A DNA stretch of 64,000 bases from Reticulitermes lucifugus (GCA_026260175.1 JAKCWW010000031.1:60082-124081); one strand, 5' to 3'. Positions 47,647-59,310 are shown, numbered from the stretch's first letter. A program made the numbers and translations. The notes: generated by a model not told the origin, from the letters alone.

Positions 47647-48979
47647 GTGAAGGGACTCATCCGACAACTACCTACAAAGCGAAAGATACATTTTTCGAAG
47701 TTGTTCATCAGACATACACTTAATGTCATACACTACATGTACTTAAGAAAATACCTAGCCTTTTATGGAATTCGAAGGTTCATTACCGTGTTCATAGCGG
47801 TTATGTGAAGACAGCATACACCAGCACAACTTACTTCTTTAAATTCCATGTGAATATATTAATGCTTTGGTACTAGCTTTTCAGACGAAAATTCTTTAGG
47901 CATCTTTCATCACTCTCATGCATCATTCGTGTACCGTACACTCCTTGTATTTACCCCGTAACAATATGTACCGAAGAGAACAATGACGCTTCTCGTTATG
48001 TACTTCATCTAATGTCTCTTATATTTCCCGCTTCTTAAACCAAAATTCTCAAGCATCCTAACTATACTCGTATATTCTCAACCTGATACAAAGAACCAAG
48101 TATTACGCCAATATAATAGAATCAATTCTATGATTATTTCAACACTTACATTTTAGGTTGGAGACTGAAAACAAAATAGTTCGAAATGAATGGTAGTAAG
48201 ATTTCTCAAATTTTGAACATTTTCATTTCTTCTGGGGCTTATTCAGAACAATAATAAAATACACGTGTTATAAACGCGGTATTAAGTTAGTAAAAGGACG
48301 GCATTTACAGTATGCAGCAGAATTTATGAAGAATATTTAAATTTGCCAGAAGCATCCAACGAGTAGCAGATCAGTCAGCAAACTTCTTGTATCATATGTA
48401 CTTGCTGCGCAAACAACCACTGCTCTAAAAGGAAGTATATTATTCTCAGCCTATGCAGTATAAGATATATTTTCACAGTAGCGTCTACACCATCTTCTGT
48501 GTTGTTGAATTTCTGTAGCATCTGTCACTTTTATGCTTCCGGCCTTCGCATCTCAGCCATCACTCTTGATAATGTAACCTCAAGCACTGGATTTGTGTGC
48601 GTGCATGAGATGTTGTGCAACACTTTTGTTATTCTTTCAACACATGTAGGCTTACAGTAGCTATTGTAATCTCTAGTCTCTTCTTTCTTCTCTTTCCCTG
48701 CATATGATATGCCGTTACTTCTTACCCCAGCAACTTCTCTAACACGACATTTCACGAACAGCCCACGCGGTAATTTTAACGAGCTAAATGCTGTGCGTTA
48801 AGATGTAGAACTTGTAAGCGGAAACCTAATAATTTTAGAAAATAGGCTACAATAAAGGGAAAACAATTACATATCTGCAAGCCAAAGAGGGTTTAGCTTC
48901 ATAAAATAAATTTTGTTGTAGACATTAAAGACTTAATGCCCCCACATAATTTCAATATATAAATATAATTTTATACCTC
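46761..48979. other. unassigned AT-rich DNA with a TA microsatellite
   Basis: The TA run lies at about 47607-47641. No exon or other repeat recognised. Confidence 0.5.
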
Positions 48980-49195
48980 ACAAGAAACGGTATCGCACTG
49001 GAGCAGTCAGTAAAGTGTCTAGACACTAAGCTGGAAGAATGGGGTTCCGATCCTGAAGGGCTAAGAGAGTTTTCTCTTCTCCAAAACATCCATACAGCAT
49101 CTGGGGCCCACCCAGCTTTATATACAATGAGTACTGGCGGCCTTTTCCCTGGGGATAAAACGTCTGGGGCGTGAGGCTGATCACTCACCTCCATA
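48980..49195 (+). mobile_element. SINE-C, diverged, plus orientation
   Basis: The head has CTGGAGCAGTCAGTAAAGTG (A-box region) and GGGGTTCCGATCCTG (B-box). The body has GGGGCCCACCCAGC, and the core GGGGATAAAACGTCTGGGGC is a diverged version of the shared SINE-B/C core. The 3' tail is lost. Confidence 0.7.
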
Positions 49196-49591
49196 TACGG
49201 ACAAGATTGACAATTATTTGAGGTATAACTTTATTTCCCGAAAGGCATTTACGCTTTCATGGCGTATGTAGGGAAAACTTTGATGTAGATTTACCTCACA
49301 CAAAACACACGGCATCCCCTGTCAACACGCCAATTTGAAGATGCTTTTTCGGAAGTGGATTTGTGTTCTGAGAATCACAAAACCACATACTACATACTTT
49401 ATATGGGCAAGCTACTAAATACTTCAATGTCAAAAAGGTGATGCATTTAGGGACTACTGTGCGTAAAAGGGTTAAAACAATGAGAAATTCCACATTTGTT
49501 TATTTGGGGGGTAATATTACTTCCCACACAATGTACTTTTTAGCCCACTCATTTTATGTCTGGCTCGATTTTAATATCCACCTGTCTTTAA
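49196..49591. other. unassigned DNA
   Basis: Nothing recognised. Confidence 0.4.
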
Positions 49592-49662
49592 GGTCCTACG
49601 TGTTTCGACTGCCTCATAAAACCCTTCTTAACATTTTTAAGCACTGATGATTGCTTCATCAG
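49592..49662 (-). repeat. hammerhead-like motif with long stem region
   Basis: The minus strand has CTGATGAAGCAATCATCAG, then about 40 bases, then GTCGAAACACGTAG. The distance between the two core halves is longer than in the other copies. It may be a distinct family or a chance arrangement. Confidence 0.35.
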
Positions 49663-50369
49663 GAAAAACTTAGAAATACTAATTATGTGACAAGCAGCGA
49701 CATTTTTTAAATAATTTTAGATCAACAATTTAAACATAACTGAGACGATTACTGTAGACTGTAGTCTAATCGTGCGATGTAAGGTCGTGTGGCCTGGTAG
49801 CAAAGTTTTGACGTTTCAGAATAACCTGTTACTTCCAAGCAACATAACGGGTAGTGAATGCAGTCCGTTTCTCTGAATATCTGTAAATATCCATCGGACC
49901 GCACCCTGTCCCATCCCGCAAGACAGTAATCTTCAAAGTCACCGCACTCAGACCTTAAAATAAGTTTAAATGTTGCCTTAGCTTCTCAGTGCATCGAGTA
50001 CACATTTTGTTTATAGTTTCATTCTATGAAATAACGCCCACTATGTTCACTGTCTGCGGTGAAACCGTAATATATTACGTCACGACAACGGTCATCACAA
50101 TAAGAGAATAAAGCAACTACCGAAATGTCGGTGTGCATTTTTAGAGGTGTACGTGATATAATAGTCCTACATAAAAAAAACTTGTGAAAAATATTTGATC
50201 TCAACTCAGCTCTCTTATTCCATACAAATAGCGCTTGTGGTTAATTATTTAAACTAAGTTCCCTTTTTTTATTTTTGTGTTCTCATCTCAAAGTCAGGCT
50301 ACGCATTTTTGGAACTGTCCATCTCCTGGATGATAGAAGAATGAATATAGATTAGTGATAGAATTACAT
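49663..50369. other. unassigned AT-rich DNA
   Basis: Nothing recognised. Confidence 0.4.
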
Positions 50370-50515
50370 TTGACGGAAAAACGAAGTACTCAAGGAAACC
50401 TGTCTCAGTGCCACTTTGTCTACCTCAAGTCCCACACGGACTGCCCTGGGAATGAAACCGGGTTTTCTCTATCAGAGCCTGGCTAGTTACTGCCAGTGCT
50501 ATGACACGGTCAACT
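50370..50515 (-). mobile_element. SINE-E (tRNA-derived), degenerate
   Basis: The minus-strand head has GACCGTGTCATAGCA (A-box-like) and GGTTTCATTCCC (B-box-like). It is followed by GTAGACAAAGTGGCACTGAG, a segment typical of an insect tRNA-SINE body that I recognise by style. Only this copy occurs in the window. Confidence 0.55.
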
Positions 50516-50689
50516 AAATGTACGGGATCATCGAAAATGACAGACCTAGTTTCGAGAAGAAATAACTTTTATGAAAAGATAGATACATAGACGGCATTTG
50601 CTGCAACGTGTACAAACATCACAAAATTTTTTTAACCAGACACGTGCAGATTCTTTGCCCATATCTGACATAATATGCTTACAGTTGTA

Positions 50690-51725
50690 GTAAGCACTGC
50701 CACGACAGCAGTCAGACAGCAACATGGCGAGCGTGTAAGAGAAAGCGCATCGTGTCACTTGGTTGGCCGAAAGCAAATCAATTGTAACAGTAAAGAAACA
50801 TTTCCGCTGTGCAAATGGAAGAGATCGTCCTGTCGGCAAAGCGATTCGACGTTGGTTTAACCAGTTTGAAGAAAGTTGAAGTGTGGAAAAGCGCAAATCA
50901 TCTACACGCCACGGACAAGATAAAATTTTTAACGCATACGGCTGTCAAGTGAACGTATTCCAAAGAAGTTTATTGCTTGTTGGAGTATGCAGCTGGCTAA
51001 TGTAAACGAAGAACCTCAATGTTTTGCACAAAAGGCTTAGTTTGCATGCTCACAAAATTCATATTTTACATTAAATCAAAAATACGGATCGGCACGAAAG
51101 AGTTGGATTTTGATATTTGATGCTAAATGCATTTTATGTTAAAGTCATTTTGTTACCGCGAGTGATGTGCACAGGTGAGGTAACCTTCCACATACATTAC
51201 GTAAACAGGCACATCTACTGCGTCTGGGGGCAGAAAGGGCCACACGACCTTTACAAGCATGTGAAAGACCCGAAATTTAATATGTGGTGTGGCATGGTGA
51301 ATAATCCTGTTACAGGGCCCTTATTTTTTGCTGAAAACTTTATCACGGCAAACAGTTACCCGGATATGTCACAGTTCTTTGTCTTCCCACAAATTGCAAA
51401 GTGAAATTTTGTTTCAGCAAGATGGTGCTTCACTGCACTTCAGTCATGAGGTACTAAATACCCGGAACTTCAACATTCCTAATCGGTGAACTGGAAGATG
51501 TGGACCAACGCCGGCGTTGCCACGAAATACAGCCCTCTCACGATTGGACCCCCTTTTGGGCAAAGAAAATCCGGAATTTAAGTCACCTACGAGAGAGACT
51601 GAACACACGTGTAGCGGCAGTTATTCCGGAAATGCTTCTATGAAAGCGGCAATATACTGAGCACAGTTTAGATGTACGCAGTGCTCGGTGCACACATGGA
51701 GAACACATAAGGTATGTTTGAAAAC
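50690..51725 (+). pseudogene. mariner-superfamily transposase, near full-length but broken
   Basis: Plus-strand frames carry, in order, an N-terminal helix-turn-helix part (WLAESKSIVTVKKHF near 50760, then IRRWFNQFEES near 50850). A linker with HKRLSLHAHKIH follows near 51035. The catalytic core has CTGEVTFHIHYVNRHIYCVW at 51169-51228, then FNMWCGMV near 51278, GPLFFAENFITANSYPDM near 51317 and FQQDGASLHF near 51414. The C-terminal part ends near 51640 (VIPEMLL) and 51705. The first catalytic Asp is Gly (TGEVTFH), the second is present (QQDG), and the third lies in a damaged stretch near 51545. Several frameshifts and stops make it inactive. Terminal inverted repeats were not identified. It belongs to the same broad superfamily as the remnant at 38.5 kb, but is a different lineage. 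Confidence 0.8.
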
Positions 51726-52208
51726 TATGAGTTTATAAACACGTTACAGAAAATCCTATCTCCATGTCTCTCTTCTAATTAAAGTTATTACGTCTCGAAT
51801 CTAGGTCCATAATTTTCGATGATCCTGTACTAACACTAATAATTATGCAACATAGATAACCTGCTGAAAACTAAGTGAAATTATAGGAAACTGCGTAATA
51901 TGTTGGTGATGTCATATATTATGCTTGATATGTATATGCTTGATTCTGAAGCACGTGTGCATACAAAGCTATTCAGATTTCAGCATTAACGGGTTTTGAA
52001 TTAATTTTGTTAATTTAACGCTTTGGGCTCATATATGGAAATGACGCGTACAATCGGTTAAATCTGAAACGTAATTATGATCAAAGGAAAAGAGGATCAG
52101 ATGAAACGAACTATTGTTTCTATCAACACAGGTCACTTTAAAGAAATAATTTACTGTCATACTCTGCTAAATATTTAACAACTTATGTAAAATATGATGG
52201 ACCTAATT
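51726..52208. other. unassigned AT-rich DNA
   Basis: Nothing recognised. Confidence 0.4.
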
Positions 52209-52216
52209 TCGTATAT

Positions 52217-52435
52217 GCCGATCCCAGTGGCCGTGCGGTCTAAGGCGTGGGTCTGCGGCCGCTCGCTTACTAGGNNNNNNNNNNNNNNNNNNNNNNNNNN
52301 NNNNNNNNNNNNNNNNNNNNNNNNNNNNNNNNNNNNNNNNNNNNNNNNNNNNNNNNNNNNNNNNNNNNNNNNNNAACCTCGAAATGAGGAGGCCTAGGCA
52401 CCCGAAAAGGGGCTGTTGAGCCATAGGAAAAAAAA
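52217..52435 (+). mobile_element. SINE-A, plus orientation, interrupted by a gap
   Basis: The head has CCGATCCCAGTGGCCGTGCGG (first 20 bases diagnostic), and the tail GAGGAGGCCTAGGCACCCG ends in an A-run. The direct repeat TCGTATAT occurs at 52209-52216 and 52436-52443. A 100-N gap at 52275-52374 replaces the B box and body. Confidence 0.85.
52275..52374. other. assembly gap (100 N)
   Basis: A fixed-length placeholder inside a SINE-A. Its true size is probably near 130-150 bases, judging from complete copies. Confidence 0.99.
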
Positions 52436-52589
52436 TCGTATATACTGAACTGAACTATACGGTTTATAGTGCAAGAATACAAACCTCTAGCTAGGTGTTA
52501 CCCTCTAGCCGTCGTAGGCCACAAATGTCGTGAAAACTTACGTAGCCTCTGCAAAAAGTGCCTGGAGACGAGTATTTCAACTAAAGAGT

Positions 52590-52700
52590 TTTGAAAAAAG
52601 CAGGCTGGTGATGCGACAATGTTCTATGTCTGTATTCCGGAGGTGCTGTGTTCGAATGTCAGACGGGCTACAGTTTACACTGATCTGAGTATTTGTTGTC
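52590..52700 (+). mobile_element. possible tRNA-like SINE head
   Basis: GGCTGGTGATGCGACAATG is followed by GCTGTGTTCGAATGTC, in A-box/B-box spacing. There is no second copy and no boundary evidence. Confidence 0.3.
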
Positions 52701-53684
52701 TTCCTCGTTCTGTCCAGAAGAGTGAAAACACAACAATTCGAAACAAGTAAGCATCATGTGTTCCTCCTTCTTCAGACTTCTTCAAGATTATGACCCTCAC
52801 CATATTTCGTGCGGTTTTCCAGGCAGGTTCCCCACTTTACGAGATGTCTCTCTTCAATTTCGTATAATCCTATCGGGTGACATCAGTGATAAACAGTTTT
52901 TTCATTCAGCCCTTCTGTTTCCTTAACACGTCAATCATGCCTTACATTTTGGCTTCTCACGTGCTTAATCGTCGGTTTTGCGCCTATCTTTTTAAACACA
53001 TACACACATTTCAGCTCTTTCCAAAATTTCATTCATTTCTTCGTTTCAGATGCATTACAATATGTACTTCTAAGTTCTTAAATAATCACATTATCGAACA
53101 CCCCCCTTACACATACTCGAATATGTGTGTATGTACAGTTTAAACGTTATTAAATAACTTATAGACTAATATACGATCAACCATTTCCTGATATATCACC
53201 AAGTTTGGAAATTGAACATTTACAATTAGCATAGTTGGACCACGAATTATGCAAATTCAGGTATTTGTAACTGAGATAAAATAATGAATGCTGGGCGTCG
53301 CGGGTGGGGTGCTGAGATACCTGCTTCAGTTCTGCAGTTTCCAGAATCTATTCTCAGACTGGCACCAAATTATCGGAATCGTAATTTTCGTATATTTCTT
53401 CAGTATCCCAAACTATGTCTTATAGCTGGACAGTAGCTTAACCCTTTAAATTTCGGTGCTTGCTATATATACCATCACAATGAATACACAAAATATATAA
53501 ATATTTTGCACACAGTGTACTTAGTCGCTTCGAATGCTTCTAATCAGGAAGGGCAACTACTTCCCTACACAGAATTCTCCGACTGGTCTTCATGACGGAG
53601 GCACAGTGTTCAATCTAATTTACAGCAAAAGACTGTACATTATTCAAGTCATGTATCCGAAATTAAATTCCAATTAACTCCACG
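52701..53684. other. unassigned DNA
   Basis: No family or exon recognised. Confidence 0.4.
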
Positions 53685-53765
53685 GACCAGTGCCGTGTGT
53701 GAGAAGCTAACAGTAGTGCAGCTAGTCAAGAAATTCCAAACCCCTTGCAAAACCCGTACGTTCTT
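53685..53765 (-). repeat. LINE 3' untranslated fragment (family L)
   Basis: Plus-strand GAGAAGCTAACAG, then GCAGCTAGTCAAGAAATTCC, matches the 27.4 kb fragment (GAGAAGCTAACAGG, then CAGCTAGTCAAGAAATTCCC). Only the 3' end is left. Confidence 0.65.
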
Positions 53766-54957
53766 AAGCATATGCACAAGATACGTCATTAGACATTATC
53801 GCGAGGCCGATGATTTCAGTTCAAACGTTCAAATTATGCTTCAAATCACATTTTTTGACCACATTTAATATTATTTTATAGTATACGAGCGTTTTATCAG
53901 CTGCCTATTCTATGCATGTTTAGCAACTAAATGTTTCATGTATTTCTAATGTGCCTAGGCAGGTACGATTATCTGTTTATCACATTCTCCACATCGAGAT
54001 CAAAATACATTGCCTTTTGGCGAAAAAAAGTACAAAGAATCAACATAGCTGTAGTTAATGGATATTACGATCATTGATGAAGAAGCGCAGTATTGGGGGA
54101 TAGGACGTTATTTTGGAAGTGTGTGTACCTGAATTTAAATATTGTAGATCTACCTTTCTTTTTCATTAAATTCCTGCCATAGAACCAAACACAACGTAAC
54201 AGAAAGCACAAAATCAATATACATCTAAGTAGGAACACAGACACAGAACACACTATGTCATTGTTTTATGTAAAAGAATTTCCCTCACAAAAATAATGTC
54301 GGCTTACAGAAGGGCACATTTCAGTACTTTCCTGAACGATAAATTATAATGCAGATTCTTGACTTCAGCCCAGATCCATCACGAAACTTCTTTTCAATTA
54401 TAATAGTGTTAGAATTTTTGTTACATTTAATTAATTTCATAATTAATAATTATACGAAGCGTATTCATTTTATTATTATTACTGTTATTATTATTACTAT
54501 TATTATTATTATCACACATTCTATCAAGTTTTAATATTACATTGTTAGCTGTATATTTCTTTCTTTTCACTTTGCGAAGTTGTAATTACTGGAACTTGGT
54601 ATAACCGCACGGTCAATTTGTGCAACTGGTGCAACTAGATTTAGCACTATTGAAATTAAATAAGATACTAGCAGTACCACCGCTGATATACAAATGAGAG
54701 AACTATATTTAACAAAAAAGGCATAAAATAGGAACAGCGGAAATGAATTTTATGGTCAGTTGCAGGATGTGCACTAAATGACCATAAAGCAAATAATGAA
54801 ATACGAGAAGTAAAAATATATATTTTAAATGAAATGTTGTGACTTATAAATGCAAGTGAACCCAAAATGCATTAAAAACGAATGACACCCGCGTTCGCAA
54901 GTTACTGTATGAAACCACTTCAACTGGTAAAAAAACACAGGTCGACCAAAGAAAAGA
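53766..54957. other. unassigned AT-rich DNA with an ATT microsatellite
   Basis: The ATT/ATTACT run lies at about 54468-54513. The ORF reading through it (Ile-rich) is an artefact. Confidence 0.5.
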
Positions 54958-55480
54958 TGAATAGGTCAATACTCATGAAGACGGAACAAACCTGGATGGC
55001 TTATATTCTGTTGCTGCTGATAATGATGACGATGTTGATCGCGGAGTGCAAGACGTTCCTGGTAGGACCGTTTCCTATTACGTCAGTGTCTCGTACGTGG
55101 TGGGGTTGCCTTGCCGTTGCCTCATGAAGAACCGGCACTCTTCCTGCGGCCCGTGGGTGTTCATGTACGGGCTGACCTTGCACGAACTGTGAATATTCTG
55201 TGTTCGGACTGCAATACTCGTCTTCTTCTTTTCATAACCTCACTGAAATGAGCATAGCCAGTGAAGCACTCGACATAGCTGGACGAAATCGATGTGTCGA
55301 GATTTTGACACGTACCTCTTCTTGTCCTCTCTGATTCCTCCAAGATGGAGTTTCTGTCGTCATCATCATTACTTAACCTTGAAGTAATACGACACCAGTT
55401 CACTATATTGGAGACAGCGGCGCTTATCCAGCCTAACAATGGTTCTGCGTCCGGAGATTCAGCCACCAACTGGTCGTATT
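54958..55480 (+). other. GC-richer island with a signal-peptide-like ORF, status uncertain
   Basis: At 54976-55127 a plus ORF reads MKTEQTWMAYILLLLIMMTM, then LIAECKTFLVGPFP, and stops 50 codons after this Met. The start looks like a secretory signal: charged residues, a hydrophobic run, then a small residue with Glu-Cys. GTAGGA at 55062 could be a splice donor. GC content rises sharply over 55040-55330 compared with the flanks. A 102-codon minus ORF (55161-55469) overlaps it. I recognise no family, so this is only a candidate first exon. Confidence 0.25.
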
Positions 55481-55703
55481 GTTATTGCAGTGTTGTGAGC
55501 ACAAGGGTCCATCTGCGCCCAGCTGTGGAAAGGTGTTCCTTTGCTATTGTGCTTAATTCCATCAATAAATCAATCAATCAACAAATCAATCAGGTAATAC
55601 CCAATAAATCTGAATTGGCCAATCCATGCATGTCAATCTAAACAACCGGCGGTCTAAAAATCAGCATAAAAAGATTAAGAGTGAAAAAATATAATTCTAT
55701 GCA

Positions 55704-55957
55704 TAGTGATATAGCTAGGAGTTTTGGCGCCCTGGGCCATTAATCAAAATGGTCGACCCTAACACAAATTACGAACTTTAACGAATCAAAATTATTCATT
55801 GAATTTACTTATATTCGACTCAGTAATTCCAAATTTGTTGAGGGCAGAAAATAAAATTTTTCATTTAAAATATTCATTTTGCAGCCCAATTTGCTGCCCC
55901 TTCGACTCTAATGCCCGGGGCTGTAGCACCACTCGCCCTTTCCTAGCTACGCCCTTG
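55704..55957. mobile_element. hAT-like miniature element (254 bp)
   Basis: The 8-base flanking repeats TCTATGCA (55696-55703) and CCTATGCA (55958-55965) are the size expected for a hAT target duplication. The ends TAGTGATATAGCTAGGA and, inverted, CAAGGGCGTAGCTAGGA match at eleven of seventeen bases and resemble the common hAT end CAGNGGCGTAGCTAGG. There is no transposase inside. GCCCTGGGC and GCCCGGGGC lie just inside the two ends. Confidence 0.7.
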
Positions 55958-55965
55958 CCTATGCA

Positions 55966-56764
55966 CTTACAACTGATATCCTTTTGTGATAAAGTAATAT
56001 CAGAATTTCTAGAAGAGTGGGTCTCAGTTGCTGTTAAATTCGAAACTTTTATCCCATTTACATTTGAATTTATTTTTTGCCGCGTTGCTGTCACTGCATG
56101 ACCCGCTATAAAATGGTGTGGGTTGGAACAGTGTAGTTACAAACGAACCGACTGATATCTGTTCTGTCGTTTCTTTCAGTGTATTCGTTTGTAAAGTTTT
56201 GGGCACTAAACTGGAAACACTGATGCCACAGTAGTGTCCTGTTTAATTAAAGAGGATACGCCAGGAGCAGATTAAAATTTTATTGGCCAAAAGAACGTGT
56301 AAGGTCGATAAAGTTGAACAAAACAGGATCCCTAATTCCTCCGATCACACAATTTCCTCAGTCCTGCTCTAAAGGGATATAGCTCAATAAAAGTAACAGC
56401 CAATTAAAAAGCAACGTGTACTTAACTTCAGAAAACTTGATTCAGAACAAGAGATGCAGGACCGGGTGACATAACGACAAGACCTACTAACAGCTTTTAA
56501 ATCCAATATAAACTGAAAGCATTAAAATGCTGAACACCGACAATTTAGTAAGCGTTTAAATTTCAGAGATAAGTAGGGCTACAGTACAAAGTAAGGACAA
56601 ATGTAACATAAGAATGAAATTAGAAAGTGTGACTTGTTTATGCATATTGCTACTATGTAGGTATTAAAGTGAATCACGTGTAAAGTGACTGACTTCCTTC
56701 CCCGGTTCCGCCTGCTTTCAATAAAAGAAGGAATACAGGAGGACAGAGCAGAAGCGAAATTTAA
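55966..56764. other. unassigned AT-rich DNA
   Basis: Nothing recognised. Confidence 0.4.
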
Positions 56765-56900
56765 AAACTACATAACGAGAAACTACGTTATTTACGTTCT
56801 GTACCTGATATTGTTTACGTGATCAAGACAAGGAGAATTAGATGGGCGGGGTATGTAGCACACATGAGAAAAAAGCACACAAAATTGTTATTCAGAAACT
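56765..56900 (+). pseudogene. LINE fragment (family L), RT C-terminal region
   Basis: The plus frame reads VIKTRRIRWAGYVAHMRKK, the same segment as at 27.03 kb. It is preceded by SVPDIVY and followed by frameshifted sequence. The 3' end of the element is not recognisable beyond about 56900. Confidence 0.7.
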
Positions 56901-57031
56901 TCAAGCAAAAACTCATATGAGGTTCAAAAACAGTTCCTTATCAATTTAATGGTATCAACCCCGTTGTGTTCAGTCGGTCATAAATACAAAGATACACTCT
57001 TCCGTCCAATTTATTTCTTTTATTTTAATGT

Positions 57032-57066
57032 TGCATGTTTCGATCCATGTCGATCATCGTCAGGCG
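57032..57066 (-). repeat. hammerhead-like motif, single copy, well-preserved core
   Basis: Minus strand: CTGACGAT, stem GATC with loop GACATG and GATC, then GAAACATGC. This is one of the best preserved single copies: both core halves and a perfect 4-bp stem. Confidence 0.55.
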
Positions 57067-57130
57067 TTCTTTAGAAATCTTCAGAACCAAGGTAAAATGT
57101 TAATATTTCTAAGATCTGTCCAATATTACA

Positions 57131-57166
57131 ATATATATATTACAATAAAATTGTAATATATATATA
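57131..57166. repeat. AT palindrome
   Basis: ATATATATATTACAAT and its inverse ATTGTAATATATATAT are separated by a few A residues. It is probably an AT-rich slippage palindrome near the preceding motif. Confidence 0.7.
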
Positions 57167-57180
57167 ATATTTCACATAAG

Positions 57181-58150
57181 TTAGCATGATAATATCATCA
57201 TTGTAGTATTTTGGGGGGATTTTTAGGAGCATTCTAGTTCCTCATTCTCTGCCCGCGTCATTTAATTTTGTACCTGGCCGAGTGATGAGAAGGGAGAACA
57301 CGGAAATGCGTAACAAGTGAGATGACTATAGCACTGTGACTGGGAAATTTCAGTTTTATGAACCGGTGAAGACAATTTGGGGACTACTGTTTAAGAGTAG
57401 CGTTACAGCATTGTCTGTGCTGGCGAAGCTTTTAAGACGGCTGGATTGTGACTTACCAAAAATATAGAGCCATTATCTTGAAAGATTTTCTAGTGTTTGA
57501 TGTCGCGATGTCGGTGCAGCTGTTGTCGTAGTTGTGTAAGCGTAACAATGGGGCCCTTCTACTGCACCAACTATGCACGTAGCTTAAAGGCAGATTCTCA
57601 GCCTTACAAAAAATGTTCTGTTTCTTGTCGAGATCCACTAAGCATCTATCCACCTTTCTGTTCCCAAGATTACTCTTTCCGTGTTAGGTATTGTACTGCG
57701 GGATTGCATATTACTCCGCGTCTTTTCGAGGAGATGGTACATTCTCTAAATCTATTATTAGTGCCATGCTGCTATTCAAAATAAATTTATACTAGCAAGT
57801 CTTTGTCAATTAAGATCTTTAATATCCTTTGTTAATAAAAATTCGACATACTGTTCATAGGTGCTGAATATATTAAAGGCTTGTTACAGTCTTCTTATAC
57901 CATCATAATACATTAAATACTTCGTTTTATGTTATATTTATATATTATATTTCCCTCCTACATACTTCGATCGTACGGATCGACCTCAGCAACGCCATGA
58001 ACTCAATGAGGATAACATGCATCAAACAGGTATTTTACTGTAACGATATAAAAATATTTTGTTAATATTTTGAAGTGGGACATCCCGTTGTGACGAAGAC
58101 ATCCAGCCAATTACAAATAACTCTTATTACGTGTCGTACTGTTTTACTGC
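57181..58150. other. unassigned DNA
   Basis: The ORFs at 57453-57784 on both strands are unrecognised. Confidence 0.4.
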
Positions 58151-58190
58151 AAAATGTTTCGGCTCATATTCGAGGAGCCATCATTAATTT
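58151..58190 (-). repeat. hammerhead-like motif, single copy
   Basis: Minus strand: TTAATGATGGCTC, loop, GAGCCGAAACATT. The 5-bp stem is perfect, but the first core half departs from CTGATGA. Confidence 0.5.
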
Positions 58191-58280
58191 GACATGGTTC
58201 GGAAGAGAAATTGTTATGTAAATCACCTTACATTATTTTAATTTTAATATTAGACATCCCCGTTGGCATGTACGTGCAAC

Positions 58281-58680
58281 AGTATATTTTACTTTTATCA
58301 ATACTACAGTCACAACCAACACATACACTTGCCATACGTAATCAGGCTACCGGTTTCAGCTCAAAGAGCCATCATCAGGCCTATGACAGAAAACTATGAA
58401 AATCAAACGCCATATATTTGGTAAGAGGAAAAACTCTCCCTTTTTTACAATTACGTATATAAAATGTATATCATATGTATATATATTGACATACATTTTA
58501 CATATGTAATTGTAAAAAAGGGGGAGTTTTTCCTCTTAAAAAATATATGGAGTTTGATTTTCATAGTTTTCTGTCACAGGCCTGATGATGGCTCTTTTTG
58601 CTGACACCGGTACCCTGATTACGTATGGCAAGTGTATGTGTTGGTTGTGACTGTAGTATTGATAAGAGTCAAAAATACTT
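58281..58680. repeat. 400-bp hairpin of two inverted hammerhead-like repeats
   Basis: Arms 58281-58472 and 58488-58680 are near-perfect reverse complements around a 15-base AT loop. The left arm on minus has CTGATGAT, stem GCTC/GAGC, then TGAAAC. The right arm on plus has CTGATGATGGCTC and a mutated second half with GACACC in place of GAAACC. The stem sequence GGCTC is shared with the copy at 58.17 kb. No coding sequence present. Confidence 0.75.
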
Positions 58681-59310
58681 TTATATTATTGTACATTATC
58701 CATGTATACGTTTGAGATCTCAATTTCACAAATGACTTGAAATGTCTGATAAGCCGAAACCATAAATATAGAATTACACAATATCCACATAAATCGATAA
58801 CACGTTTAAACGGCGTTAAAAATGGTTCAACTCTTTCAACGACGTTTTTAACGTTTTCAATGTAGATTTTCTAAAACTTAACAGTACACGGTATGGAAAT
58901 TAATTATTTTAAAATTGAACAGACTGCTTCCGGTTCTTGAAAATCGATCAGAAAAATCTACAACCAAAGCGTAATTAAGGATAAACATAACGATGTGATA
59001 ACCCGAATAAAAACATGGAATTAATTCCAGAAAAAATGTACAAGGAAACCCATCTAGCCTTATGTTTATCTGCAAACGAATACAGCGCATGCATACGACC
59101 GTCGCAGTCGCCTATCTAGTAGACTACTCAATGCGGGAGACCTGTAGTTAAAACATCCGCTGGGATACCAGTTGTCATTACCGATATTTGTGTGGTTTTT
59201 CAGACTCTCACCAGCAAGCTACCAAGCTCCTATCCCAAATCACTGTATAGCCTCTTCATTTTGCACTTCTTCCCGTTCACTTTTCAATAAAATTTGTTAC
59301 CATTATTCTA
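58681..59310. other. unassigned AT-rich DNA
   Basis: Nothing recognised. Confidence 0.4.
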
